Source: Cavia porcellus (lineage: Eukaryota; Chordata; Mammalia; Rodentia; Caviidae). From it: 64,000 bases of DNA. Of the stretch, positions 10,700 to 21,545 are shown piece by piece. Where the stretch lies: contig NW_026947509.1 in NCBI RefSeq assembly GCF_034190915.1, positions 35,658,767-35,722,766 on the forward strand, read 5' to 3'. Position 1 is the first letter of the stretch; the number at the start of each line of letters is the position of its first letter. The notes beneath the pieces were generated by a model. That model saw only the letters and a list, made by a program, of their open reading frames with translations. It did not search any database and was not told the DNA's origin. A program made the translations under genes and the position numbers.

Positions 10700-11674
10700 T
10701 ATAGGGTTGGATTGGTGGTCACAAATGCCCACAGTTCCTCGTTTTCATGGAAGAATCTTGTTTTTCCATTAATTTTGAGAGACAGTTTTTCAGGGTACAT
10801 CAATCTGGGTTGGAGGTTATTTTCTTTCAGGGCTTGGAATACTTTTCTCCAAGGTCTTCTTGATTTGATAGTTTGTGTTGAGAAGTCTGTTGTGATTTTG
10901 ATGGGTTTTCCTTTATAGGTGATCTGTTTCTTTTCTCTGGCCACTTTTAATATTCTGTTCTTATGATGAATTCCTCAGATCTTGATTATTATATGTCTGG
11001 GTGTAGATCTGTTTTGGTTGTAGCTGGCTGGAGTTCTATATCCCTCATCTATCAGTATATCATTTCCTTTACCTATGCTTGGGAGGTTTTCCTTAATTAT
11101 TTCTGTAAATTGCTTTGTTTTTCATTTGTGTTTACTCCTGCTTCTTCACTCACGTTTTTTATTCTTAAGTTATAGATCCTCTTGTAATTTTCTAGCCTTA
11201 TTGTTACTTCCTGGTTCCTTGCTATTTTTAAGAGATTTTTCCTTTCACAATCACACATTGCAAATCTATTTTCAAGTTTTGAAAGTCTGACTTTAGTTTC
11301 TGTCAAGCAATTTTGCCAGCTTTCAATGGAGTTTTTAATTTCCTAATAATCTCTTTCATGTATTCTAGATTTTGTTTATATTCTTTATCAAAGGTTTCTC
11401 TCCTTTTTCTGGGTTCCTCCATTATTCCATCTGTGTCTTCTTGAGAGGTGCTTAGCATTTCTTTTATTAATATTTTTATATCTTGCCTTACTTGAATTAG
11501 AATTTCAGTTTTAAGTTCATCTATGAGGTCACAAAGGTATTTCTTTATGTCTGTTGATGCTGTGTCTGATATTGCATGTTTGCTGCCCTTGATCTCTTCT
11601 ATATTTACCTCTCCTGGACTTATTTTCCCTGGGTCAGTGGTTGAAGGATTTTTCTTGTTTTTGTCTCTTGTCAT
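10700..11674 (-). pseudogene. Decayed LINE-1 ORF1
   Basis: Three minus-strand segments belong to one broken ORF1. At 11674-11303 is an N-terminal coiled-coil-like part (MTRDKNKKNPS, then KRRETFDKEYKQNLEYMKEI). At 11300-11100 is the middle part, with LENYKRIYNLRIKNVSEEAG matching the RRM entrance of L1 ORF1 proteins. At 10944-10700 is the C-terminal domain, with TYKGKPIKITTDFS and NNLQPRLMYPEKLS. Stops and frameshifts separate them, so no functional protein is made. L1 ORF1 proteins are trimeric RNA-binding chaperones of retrotransposition. Confidence 0.88.
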
Positions 11675-12475
11675 GTTTCTGCTTTCTTTCAGACAGATGT
11701 ATGGTGGAGGTCGCAGGCCCTTTCCATATTGCTTATGGTTTTTCTGAAGCAGTGGCGAGGGGATTGCTGGCCTCTCCAGTTTGCTGTTGATCTGTGAGGT
11801 GTATACAAGGACGATGTGGGTTGGCCCCTCTCTTCTGAGCCAGTCAACCTGCGAGTGCCTTCAGCATGTTAGTCTGTGCTGTGTGGATGTCACAGGTGTG
11901 GAACAATTTCATCCCTGGCTATTGGGTCCCGACCAGGGGCGTGTCTCAGCCCAAGCAGATCCCACCAGTCCTCTTTGGGCCAGGAGTGGCCAATTGATGC
12001 CACTGTGGTTGCAGGTTCAGGCCCGTCCTAACCAACTCCAATATGTCGTCCAGCCAGTCACCCCCTCTGCAGGACCCAATTCCTAGCACTCACCATGGGT
12101 TGGTGCAGCTCTCCATGTTGGTTCTATTCTCCATTGTGCTGTATACTCCCACCAAGGGCCTTAGGCTCAACAACCCTGGACTTTGGCGCTACTGTGACTT
12201 CAGTGCAACTGTGAATTACCTGAGTCCAAGGCACACCCAGCACATCACAGACCAGCTCCAGTGAGAGTGCGTCTCTTTCCAGCCTTTCGTCCACATTTTT
12301 CCTTCCTTTCTTTTTTTTTTTTTCTTTTTCCTCGGTTTCTTCCTAGGCCATAAGAATCCCTCGCCTTTTGTCTGGTCTTCTCCATGGTGTTAAATTCTAG
12401 CATCTGACTTGTTCTTCTCAGAGAGGCCTTAAATCCTACTACCTATTAATCTGCCATCTTCCCAGGGTCTCCCCA
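11675..12475 (-). promoter_or_regulatory. 5' UTR of the HAL1-like element
   Basis: This is the moderately GC-rich segment upstream of the ORF1 start on the minus strand. The first bases, GGGAAGATGGCAG near 12463-12451, match the YY1-type AAGATGGC word typical of L1 5' ends, which suggests that the insertion is full length at its 5' end. It is old, so any promoter activity is doubtful. Confidence 0.6.
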
Positions 12476-12476
12476 T

Positions 12477-12622
12477 TTTTTGTTTTTTGAGGCAGGATCT
12501 CACTGTGTGGTTCAGGGTGGCCTTGAATTTACTATGTAGCCCAGACTGGCCTTCAATTGGCAGCAATCCTCCTGTGAGCCTCCTGAGTGCTAGGATTATA
12601 GGCATGTGCTACCATGCCCAGC
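12477..12622 (-). mobile_element. B1 SINE, antisense
   Basis: The plus strand shows the complement of B1: GAGGCAGGATCTCACTGTGT, TATGTAGCCCAGACTGGCC and GTGCTAGGATTATAGGCATG. It abuts the 5' end of the HAL1-like element, so one of the two inserted next to or within the other's target. Confidence 0.85.
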
Positions 12623-13916
12623 TCTTGCCTCTTTCTGAAGCAGTCCTGGAAGTTTTCTTTCCTGATTGCTTTTACAAGGTGTATAAAAAAACATAATGGT
12701 TGCTGCTGCCAGTTCCGTCCAACAGGAAGGCAGCATGTAAAAGCATTACAGTGTGTCCTGGTCCACCTTATTCCCAGGAATCTGGCCTGAGAATACCTCT
12801 GACTCTTCCCTAAAGTCAAAGTGACAATGAAAGATTAAATATTTTGAATTGATTTAGAACACTGAAGCAAGTTTGAAAGCATGGCTAAAGACTCACGAAA
12901 GTGGATTTACAGAAGTGTTTCAGAAATGGTGAGAACTGTGGGATAAGTATGTTCCAGGTAAGGATGATTATTTTGAGGGGATAAGTGTTAATGTGTCTTT
13001 TATTGTAATAAATTACAAAACTTAAAACATTAACCATGATTTTCAAGCATACCTCATAAAGGAAGGTGTCCTGGGAGCCCCCATGGTTGACCTGCTTCCT
13101 TCTTGTAAAACTGTCTTAATCTGCCTCCTATGCTGTAACATATATGGCTTCTGGCATATTACTGCAAGTTTCACAGATTAAATGAAAAGCATCATCTTTA
13201 TGTATCATGTTACAGTTAACGAACCTGTCTAGAAAGTTCTCTTGTTGTAACAGAGGTAGACAGCATTTCTTTCTGTGTTCTTGGGTACTAACCAGTTGGC
13301 CTACTTCTTTTTGAGTCCCACGGTGTTTACGGAGGTCACATTGGAACTGCAGGGCAGTGTTTTCAGTCTACCAAAAAAGCTGTGAAACTTGTTCTGATTT
13401 CAGACTTTTAATAAGTGCTTTGAAGTTACAGTTTTAATATCTCTTTGCTGGTTGACTCAAAACGTGAACTAGATTTTATCCCAAGTTTATCAAGGAAGTG
13501 TCCTTTACAGAAAATTTCTCCCCAGCCAAGCAATTTAAATCTATTGATTTAAATTCACACTATCTTCCAGTTGGGAAGTGTAAAGAGGAAATGTCTCGTC
13601 TTTCAGTCATGCTCTGATTTCTCGGCTGTGTGAGAAGCAGGTTAAAGGTGTAGTGAAAGCCATGGGGATTTGGGCTTGCTCTTTTCCTGAAGTAAAGATG
13701 CTTGAAAAGCATAAAAGCTGCTTGGAGCTTCAGAACACAAAAATGTCTGTGAGTGCTGTTATACAAGTTGGACTCATGTCTTGGAGTAGAACAGTGGGTT
13801 TTAGCCATAACAACTGGTTACAGGGTGTTCTGGAAAATAAATTCCAGACATTGGGTCTTGGTTGAAATTGCTGAGAATTTCTGTCTTCTCAGTTAATTCT
13901 GTGATCGTGAATAACA

Positions 13917-14115
13917 TTTTTTTTTTTTTTTTTTTGCCATGCTGGGGATTGAACTCAGGGCCTTTGCTCTGAGCTACCAGCCCAGCCTTATTTGTTTATT
14001 TTTATTTTGAGACAGGATCTCTCTAAATTGCTAAATTGTCTAGGCTGGGGTCAAATTTGTAATCCTCCTGTCTCAGCCTCCCAGATTGCCAGGATTACAG
14101 GCATGCCCAATAGCT
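13917..14115 (-). mobile_element. B1-ID composite SINE, antisense
   Basis: The plus strand begins with an 18-19-base T run, then the complement of an ID part (GGGGATTGAACTCAGGGCCT, GAGCTACCAGCCCAGCC), a TATTTTTATTTT spacer and the complement of B1 (GAGACAGGATCTCTC, TGCCAGGATTACAGGCATG). It is the same composite design as 4511-4715. Confidence 0.88.
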
Positions 14116-14817
14116 AATAGTTTTAATACCCCTTCATTTTCAAGATGGGGGCATTAATCACAGTGTACATAGGGATCACCAGCCCCTCACAGACCCAGCT
14201 GAAGTATGCAATGAGCACAGCCCCCCACACCAACTGAACTCCCTTTTCATATGCAAAACATTTAAAATTGTAGGTGTGGCCACAGAGAAGAAGCAGGGTA
14301 GCTTTCCAGCTCCTAGGCCTCATCCTGGGTTATTGATGCCCCTCGGCAGGAATGCAGTGAGAGCAGAGGCAGCCTTGAGCTTGCTCCTCCTTGCACAAAG
14401 CTGCGTGCCCACTGCCAGGAGCCTTCTAGAGACAGCCTCTGTCCTTGAAGCATTCAGGCCGTGGTTGACAGCAGACTGGTGTGGAGCAAAGAGCCAAGAA
14501 CTTCCTGTTACATGAAAAGCAAGTGACCAGGGTACAGCCCCGCTCTTCTCCCGAAATATTCTATTATTGCTTTCAACAGTCCTGACAGTTTGTAGTCTGC
14601 TCTCAGGAAAGCTGTACTTTGGAAAATCAGATAGTGCAACTTTCGATTTCTTAGAGGTCCCTAAGGCTTCACGTGTCCAGCTTCTAGTCGGACCACACTG
14701 TCAACATTAACAGGCACAAGACAAAATGCAGTGCGTGAAATTTTGCTTTAGCATATTATCTTGTACTGTGATCAACTCCAATAACCTAGCTTCTGTTTTT
14801 GTTTTCTTTTTGCCCAG

Positions 14818-14912
14818 GTGATCCCAGACACCGCCTGCGGAAATGCCAGTTCTAACAGCTCTGCGGGGGGGCGCCTGGTATCCTTTGAAGTGCCACAGAA
14901 CACCTCAGTAAA
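14818..14912 (+). CDS. DNER: DNER exon 3: N-glycosylated non-EGF segment
   Basis: This 95-bp exon begins after TTTTTGCCCAG and ends at the donor GTAAGA, in the middle of a Lys codon (AA|G). It encodes VIPDTACGNASSNSSAGG, then RLVSFEVPQNTSVK. Three N-glycosylation sequons are visible (NAS, NSS, NTS), as expected for an extracellular segment. It starts in phase 0 and ends in phase 2, matching exon 2 upstream and exon 4 downstream. The segment lies between EGF domains 2 and 3; it has a beta-rich look but no domain that I can name. Compared with human the change I notice is Ile to Thr in the IPDIACG stretch, so the exon looks intact and under constraint. Confidence 0.95.
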
Positions 14913-17051
14913 GTAAGAAATTTCTCAGTTAAAACCTGCTAAGATCGATGCTATGGTCCCTGTGTTGTGTGGGGTCTCTTCATGTGCTGGACTTCTCACT
15001 GGTCAGTCCAGTGAGTATCACAGATTCTGTATGTGGACCTGCACTGGCCCCTGAAAAACTAGAACATGCTATTCAGAGGAGCACAGTAGAGACCAGGTCA
15101 AGCCAGGTTAGAGATGCGCAGCCAGGAGCCTGGATCGCTTCGGTCCAGTGTGAGGGAAGAAACCAAGACCTTCGATAAAATCAGTTACCTCATCTCCTGG
15201 TGCCTTTTGCTTCCCAAATTATCATCCTCTTAAGATTTTAATGGACCATTGCTTAAAGCTATTTCTGTAATTTAACCCACATTTAAAACCCTCATGTTAC
15301 AATTTTCTTTTTTAAAGCAAGTGGCTGAGGAGAATGCTTTGTTTTAAATTTGGGCTCGTTCAGATAGCAGACTGCAGGCTGTCCCCACTGTGATGAGGGA
15401 GAGGCAGAGGGCATGGCTTTAGGGAGTGGCCTGTTATGTGCCAGGTGCTCTGCCTAGGCTTCCAGCTACCCAGAGCCAGCTGATACGGGTGAGGGTGCAG
15501 CCAGCACAGAGTCCTAGATTGGCCATCGTCCCCACTACCTGGCCTTTGTTGTCATTAACCACCACGCTCCCCATGCCCCAGGTGACCTCAGGGTCATTTT
15601 CTGTCCAGTTTTGGGGATGTTAGATGACTGATATCTCTGACTAAGCAGTTCTGTGATTTGGCTCCCTTGTGGGGGCCAGTGGGCACTGCTGACCTTGTCC
15701 ATGTACCTGGGTGGACTTGCCTTCCTAAGTGTAGAGTCCCTGAAAACATCTGGAAGAAGAATGGTGTTATGTTGCCTCTGCGCCCCTCTTTCCTAGCCAT
15801 GAAGCCACTTTCGCAAGGGAAGAACCTATAAGGAGAGCAAGCTCCTAGGACTGGGGAGCAAGGTCCCAAAGGGGAGACAGACAGGCGGCGGCGGCGTATG
15901 AGGCGGCTCTGAGCTGCACCAGCAGGGGGACCCCGGTCCTAAGGTGTTTCAGTCCATGGAAAGCTCTGAGGACCAGTTTCCTTTACTTCCACAAATCCGC
16001 CTCTCAGCCCTTCCTTGGCTAGGCCACATTTCTTTGCCTTCCTATGCCTTTTTGCATAGTTCTGATTCTTTTTTGCCATTCAATGCTTCATGTTTGTTTT
16101 CCCCTCCCAGCAAAACTGACATTGTTGGAGGCTCCCTTAGGTCGCTGAGCTGCACAGAAATGAAAGTGCTGACCCAGGCTGAGTGAGATGGAATGCTGAG
16201 TGACTTTTAGATGCCCGATATTCACAGATGGGGGTTCCCAGCCCTCTTACTCATGAATTCAGTCCTTTAACAAAGTCTTATCGAGTCCCTTGTTGCCAGG
16301 TGGGAGCTCTGTGCTGGAGAGGTTGGGGTTGGGGGTCAGCTCTGTGCAGGGACCCTGACGTCCCCTGACCCAGGTAGAAGCCCAGACCTCCAGGGATGCA
16401 GGGAAAACGGGCAGCTGCTGGGTCTCAGAAGAGGTCAGGGGTTTCAGAGAAAAGATTCTGTGTGGGTTGGAATTCGTTTCCCAGGTGGAAGAGGAAGATG
16501 CAGAGTTTGGAGCTTCCTCACTGCAGAAGCCCTGGGTCACTGGCATGGGGGGTGAAGAAGTGACAGAGACACAGTCTTGGCGGGGGGGCTTCAATGGCAT
16601 CGCCTCTGGATTATATCTTGGAAACCACAAGAAGCTGGGGAGGCCTGAACCCTGGGGGATGTGACACAATTTGCTCATTTTGGCAGCATCGCTTGGGTGA
16701 CTGTTTTAGAGCGCAGCCCACATTGTGATACATTATACGAAGCTCTTTTTACACCATGTAGGGAAGGAAGGGTTTATTTGTAAAAGATCTCAGCATACTC
16801 TTCCACCACTTCTTAAAACGTTACCCAAAGCAGAGGCACTCACTAGTGTCGTACCAAGTGGGAGATGGATATTTGTAACAAATGTGAGAAAACTTGAATG
16901 TGCACTGCATGGACACTTGTTTACACACTCATTCCTCGTTTCCTGATATTTTTGTGGATGTACTCATCGTCTAAATTTTTAATTTGATGAACCGGTTCTA
17001 AGATGAACTTTTCCAAAAGAGATTTTGCATTTACATCATTCCCATTTTCAG
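14913..17051 (+). other. DNER: Intron 3 of DNER
   Basis: A compact 2.1-kb intron with no clear SINE or LINE. It includes a GC-rich patch at 15885-15935. The rest is unique sequence with no exon-like frame. Confidence 0.9.
15885..15935 (+). promoter_or_regulatory. GC-rich patch with a CTCF-like word
   Basis: GGCGGCGGCGG at about 15887 is followed by CCAGCAGGGGGAC at 15919-15931, which is close to the CTCF core but has A where C is usual after the G run. CpG is otherwise rare in this intron. Binding is not shown by the sequence alone. Confidence 0.3.
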
Positions 17052-17218
17052 GATTCGGCAAGATGCCACTGCGTCGCTGATCTTGCTCTGGAAGGTCACT
17101 GCCGCAGGATTTCAGCAGTGCTCCCTCATAGATGGACGCAGTGTGACCCCCCTGCAGGCTCCGGGGGGCCTGGTCCTCCTGGAGGAGATGCTGTCCTTGG
17201 GACAAAATCACTTCATCG
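17052..17218 (+). CDS. DNER: DNER exon 4: non-EGF extracellular segment
   Basis: This 167-bp exon follows the acceptor CCATTTTCAG, completes the split Lys codon and encodes IRQDATASLILLWKVTAAGF, then QQCSLIDGRSVTPLQAPG and LVLLEEMLSLGQNHFI. It ends with the first base of a Gly codon before the donor GTGAGT. The sequence is nearly identical to the family in this stretch. It carries one cysteine (QQCSL), which may pair with the TACGN cysteine of exon 3; the two are the only cysteines between EGF domains 2 and 3. That pairing is inference. It starts in phase 2 and ends in phase 1. There is no frameshift or premature stop. Confidence 0.96.
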
Positions 17219-17473
17219 GTGAGTTACCGCAACATCAGCCCAGCCTTGGTTGTGTGTTCAGAGCTGGTAGATGGGCAGCTTTTCCCAGATAATATGAGTT
17301 TTGGATGTCAATGCTATTTCTTTTGCTTTAGATATGATTTTACTTATAACCCAAAGAGGTTCCAACGTAACATTTCCAGTTTGGCTCAAAGTAGAAAAAT
17401 GATGGCTCTGGAATACAGAGGCTGTCTTCCAGCCCTCTCCAAAGTATCCTAGGTGTATCAACTTTGGCATTTA

Positions 17474-17552
17474 TTTCTTTTTTTGTACCAGGAATTTAAC
17501 TCAGGACCTTGCGCTTTCCAGGCAGGCACCATGTCACTGACCCAACTTGGCC
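17474..17552 (-). mobile_element. ID-type SINE, diverged, antisense
   Basis: The complement of ID is visible as GTACCAGGAATTTAACTCAG and TTTCCAGGCAGGCACCATG. A 15-bp target duplication flanks it with one mismatch: CAACTTTGGCATTTA at 17459-17473 and CAACTTTGGTATTTA at 17553-17567. Confidence 0.85.
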
Positions 17553-18169
17553 CAACTTTGGTATTTAATTATTTGATTCTGACTTTTCTTTCCGACTCTT
17601 TCGACTACTTTGCCAGGCATTGTAAGCAATTTAGTGTATCGAGTGTCATCTCTCTGAAGAACTTTTGTTCCCTGTGATTTTGGCTTAACCTAGACCTGTG
17701 GGCACAGTGGCTCACAAGAGACTTAACACCTCTGAACCCCCAACCAAGGCATGAGAAGGATGACAGCTCTCTGGGGCACCTCTAACTTCTCATTCTTTCT
17801 GGAACCAGCCTCTTCAATTTACCCTTGTCTCTGCTCCCCGGCTGTGGCACTCAATGTTCTCTCCCTGGGTCCACCCACCCCTGACCTCCTTAGGGCTACA
17901 CTTGGACAGTTTGCTGAGGATCTGCTTTCCCCGAATCCTGCCAGTTGTCTTCATCCTTCACCCTGCATGCCTGAGCTTGACACTCTGGCCCCTCGGTGTT
18001 GCCGTGTCATCGGAGACTGTATTAGCACTCATTCCATCTTACAGTCCCCGTGCACGGACCCTTGTTCAAGTTTAGAATCCTCCAGCCCAGGGTGATGCAT
18101 GCAGGTACTTTCCCATTCCTGCTGTTGTTGACACCTGTACATTGCAACAGCCTTCCCCTGGAGCATGAG

Positions 18170-18199
18170 GGTGTGTGTGTGTGTGTGTATGTGTGTGTG
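18170..18199. repeat. GT dinucleotide microsatellite
   Basis: An almost perfect GT run of 30 bp with one GTAT interruption. Confidence 0.95.
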
Positions 18200-18899
18200 A
18201 CAGTGCCTGTCTTTCAGGGGATTTGGGAGCATTAAAAAAGATAATGGATATGAAAGTATACGTTACACAAGTGGGGATTATTCTCAGGTACTCTATTTTT
18301 TTCTTTAGATATGCTAAATATTTTGTAAATGGGAAACATATATATGAAGGTTTATTCTCCAAGACATTTATTTGATACAGGTATGATAATGAAGATAAAG
18401 GGGTTAGTAAAAATGCTCAGATTTATATCATATTATTTCTCATGTTTGACATTTCACTGTCTTTCCTCTGGTGAGAAGGTTTCTTTTCAGTTTTTGAAAA
18501 TCCATTTGAAAGGGTAGGGATCTTATTAGATGGAGATAAAGAGAAGAAAGTCTGGGAAATGGGTATGGCTGGGAAAAGAGGAGAGAGGACTTAATTTCAT
18601 ATCAGCATTAGACCATCAAAATGGATTAGATTAGAGAGAACCAGAAATTGTGTGATGATGTATGACAAATGCTCAAATCTGAATGTTACTCCCCTGATAC
18701 ATTCCACCGAACTTTTACTTCTGTGTCTGTTGTAATAATTTATCTAAAGGGAAATAGTTTCTGTTATTTCCATAGTTTTGTACTGATCTTTATAATTTTT
18801 TGTTTAGTAGATGTTATGGTTGATACATTGTGTCAAATTGAGAAGTTTAGAAGTTTAAGAGATTCAGCAGGGATCCAGGATCCTTACTTTGTTAATAGT

Positions 18900-19192
18900 C
18901 TCATCCTGTGCAAGAGACTAGCAAGGAGATTGTGTGTGTTACACCTGCCAGGAGGGGTGGGAGTGGTCTGTGTACAATATAAAGGAGGAAAAGAGGCTTG
19001 ACCTTTCCCCCTTTTTGCTCTGGCTGCTTTTGCTGGCTGCTTCCTTAAAGTGTTGGCCTGGTTTCATGCTACCTGCCTTGGAGCTGATTATAAACTGAAA
19101 CCTCCATAAACTGTAAGCTAAATAAACCTTTTCTTGCTTCATTTGGGTTGCCAGGTATTTTGTCCTAGCAATGAAAGGAAAGTAACCAAGAC
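18900..19192 (+). mobile_element. LTR-like interspersed repeat, copy 1 (possibly ERVL-MaLR)
   Basis: It aligns with 40980-41338. Both end with AACCTCCATAAACTGTAAGC (copy 2 differs by a few bases), CTAAATAAACCTTT, then GGTATTTTGTCCTAGCAATG or equivalent. The AATAAA followed by a short conserved end resembles old mammalian MaLR LTRs as I remember them. It has no coding sequence. Confidence 0.5.
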
Positions 19193-20229
19193 AGTAGATT
19201 AACTGCTGTCTGACATGGAGCTAATATTTCAAGAAAATGAAAGAAGTATTGCTACTCTTTAAAATGTCATTAGTTTTATCAGAAGATGTCCATTTGAAAT
19301 ATTAGCTGACACTTTATTCTACTTTTAATCGTAGCATCACTATAAGCTTAAACTGACGGTGGGACTACGAATATGGTTAAAGAGATTTTCCAGTGTTAAT
19401 ATAAATTTATTCTTTTGCGATAAGAGAAATTTTGAGAATTCATATACAGTTGGAACTCACTTTGCTCACAGAAATTTTCATGGAAAAAAGATGTCTGGTT
19501 AACATGTTTTTTTTTTTTTTCTAGAGGAATGATTAATTTCTTACATTAATTGCTAAATTAAGGAATTCTGCAAAATTATACTTTATCATGAGGAGACAAG
19601 GGTTTTGAGTAATATCATTTATTTCCATAAACCATTTTTCTTTTCTTTTTTGAAATTTGTGACATAATTTCTTTTACATTTCCCAATGAGAGCTTTGTGG
19701 AGGTCTCACCTGGCTTTATCGCGGAGATCACTGTCTTTCCACGTTAGTATCTATGAAGGCAGCGGTTGCTTCTGTCACCTGGACCACCTTTTCAAAGATG
19801 ATCAGCCCGGAATGCCTGACAGCATCTCTCTTTCTATCTTAAAGAACCTAAGTGTATCTTTTATAATCACTGCAGAAGCCTCATGCTTGCTTCACTGACA
19901 GAGGTTTAATACTTCTTGCTTTGTTAAAAGAGGCTTTTATTAAACTAATGTGTTTTCACAGTCCGGCTCTCTGATCATGAATGCATTTCTGTGAAGATCC
20001 ATTCCAAGGACTGTTTCCAGGAACTGTTTCTGACCTTCCCATAGCTTCTGTAGATCCCACTACTTAACTGATAGCCAAGGGTGTTGGAATATTTCCATGC
20101 AGTCCAGCAGAGTTTTTCCTTCTGTGTGTTTGGGAAAGAGCTTTGATTTTTGTGAGCAGATTTATTCACTTATTTATTTATTCATTAAACTTCATAGGTT
20201 ACACTAATATACTATGAATGAAGGTATAG

Positions 20230-20640
20230 TATTATTTATTTATTTTTAACTGATGCAAAACATAACAATCACACATGTTCATGGGGGATTGTGTGATGTT
20301 TTGATGCTTGAGTGCCTGGTGTAATGTTCAAGTCAGGTTGACCATCTTTGGCCTCGAGATCTTCCACTCTTCTGTGAAGTTTCTTGCTGAGAACCTAATG
20401 TTCTGTACACTCCAGATGATCACAGTGTTACTATTACTGTTACATACCATTGCTAATATTTGTACTGTTTCATGGGAAGAGAGCAATGATACAAGTCTTA
20501 CAAACTGTCCAACTCTTCCTGCTCTCCTCTTTAACTTATCCCTTCCGGCCCAGAATCACTACCAAATTTCAACCCTTTGACCTCTACTTAATTATCCTTT
20601 CTGTTTTTTATTTTCTAAATACAGCTCTTATTTCTTTTAT
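20230..20640 (-). mobile_element. Antisense L1 3'-end fragment
   Basis: Words such as CACATGTTCATGGGGGATTG, TGTGATGTTTTGATGC and the CAACCCTTTGACC block are typical of the complement of old L1 3' UTRs. Confidence 0.55.
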
Positions 20641-21112
20641 GCAGTGTTGGGGGGCAAATAACCAAATGGCCTTTGTTTCATGATGGCTTTGCTGTAGGGT
20701 GCATCAGAGACACCCATTAGCTCTCTGGGTGGTTCATTTGCTCAGTTTGTGTTTGTGAAGAGCCAAGTTCATTGCTCCAGTATATTTCCATGAAAACTGG
20801 CTTATCTCTCTTAAGCAAAGTATTATTGTAATTACTATTTTTTAAACTTGCTTGGAGGCATTGATGTAATGGAGTTGCCTCTGTTGGGAAAGCTGTTGAA
20901 GGAATAACCATTTCTTTGGGAGAAACCACTCTGGGCGCCTTCTCCAGGCTGCTTCCTCTCTGCTGCTCTCAGGCATGGTTCTCCTCACTTCTGCAGAGCC
21001 TGCCCCACCCATTGGCATCCCCTGTGCTCAGACAAACTCTGTGTACCTCACACCACACACTCTGTTCATTTTTAAGGCCTCATATGAATCCTCCTCTTTT
21101 GGCGTCTGTGTT

Positions 21113-21545
21113 CATCAGCTTTCTGTTACTGTGACAAAATACCTGAGAAAAATGATTTAAAGGAGGAGGGGCTGACTGTGGTTGCTGGTTTCAGAGGGTT
21201 CAGTCCGTGGTTGACTGGCCTTAAGTTAGGCTGAGTTTTGTGTCTGCAGGAACTTGTGATAGAGGAGGCTGCTGTCTTCATGGCATCCAGGGAGCAGAGA
21301 AGGAAGAAGAGAACCTGTTCTTCACTTTCCTCCCTCTGCTTTTGTTCCACTGGGCCTAGAGACTATTGGAAGATGTTGTCCAAATTCAGAGCACTATTGT
21401 GCTGTTCCACATCCCAGTCATCTTTGGAGCCACCTGCACAGGCACACCTACAAGTGTGCTTCACCAGTTTCCTATGTGTTTCTCTGTCCAGTCAAAGATT
21501 AATCAAGTCAAGATTAATCATCATAGAGCCTTTTATGAGGAAAAT
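21113..21545 (+). mobile_element. Interspersed repeat of unresolved class, copy 1 of 4
   Basis: It opens TTTCTGTTACTGTGACAAAA and continues with a TTCAGTCCGTGGTTGACTGG word. Related copies in the same orientation are at 32488-32830, 37803-38195 and 53313-53700, sharing the CTGTTACTG/CTGTTGCTG start, the AGTCCATGGTTGG-like word and a long GA-rich middle. I cannot assign it to LTR or DNA transposon. Confidence 0.6.

Larger units (their letters stand above)
8952..12475 (-). mobile_element. LINE-1-derived, HAL1-like element (5' UTR, ORF1, tandem 3' region, no ORF2)
   Basis: Read on the minus strand, the element starts near 12475, passes a 5' UTR with AAGATGGCAG (12451-12460), an ORF1 relic (11674-10700) and about 640 bp of unrecognised sequence, then about seven degenerate 150-bp repeats. 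It ends in an A-rich tail, seen as T8 on the plus strand at 8952-8959. I find nothing resembling an endonuclease or reverse transcriptase reading frame after ORF1. Known half-LINE (HAL1) elements have ORF1 only, so that is the best fit. An L1 with an internal ORF2 deletion is the alternative. It lies antisense to DNER. Confidence 0.75.
8546..14817 (+). other. DNER: Intron 2 of DNER
   Basis: It starts GTAAGA and ends TTTTTGCCCAG. More than half is the antisense LINE-derived element at 8952-12475. The stretches 8640-8950, 12625-13915 and 14116-14810 look like unique intronic sequence in which I see no gene or RNA. Confidence 0.9.
17219..20229 (+). other. DNER: Intron 4 of DNER, first part
   Basis: Donor GTGAGT at 17219. 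Besides the ID SINE, GT repeat and LTR-like element listed, the sequence at 17570-18165, 18200-18900 and 19195-20229 is AT-rich and shows nothing that I can name. Confidence 0.8.

Noticed and set aside
10577..10918. Plus-strand open frames across the LINE region
   Set aside because: They are the complement of L1 ORF1. The protein similarity is on the minus strand.
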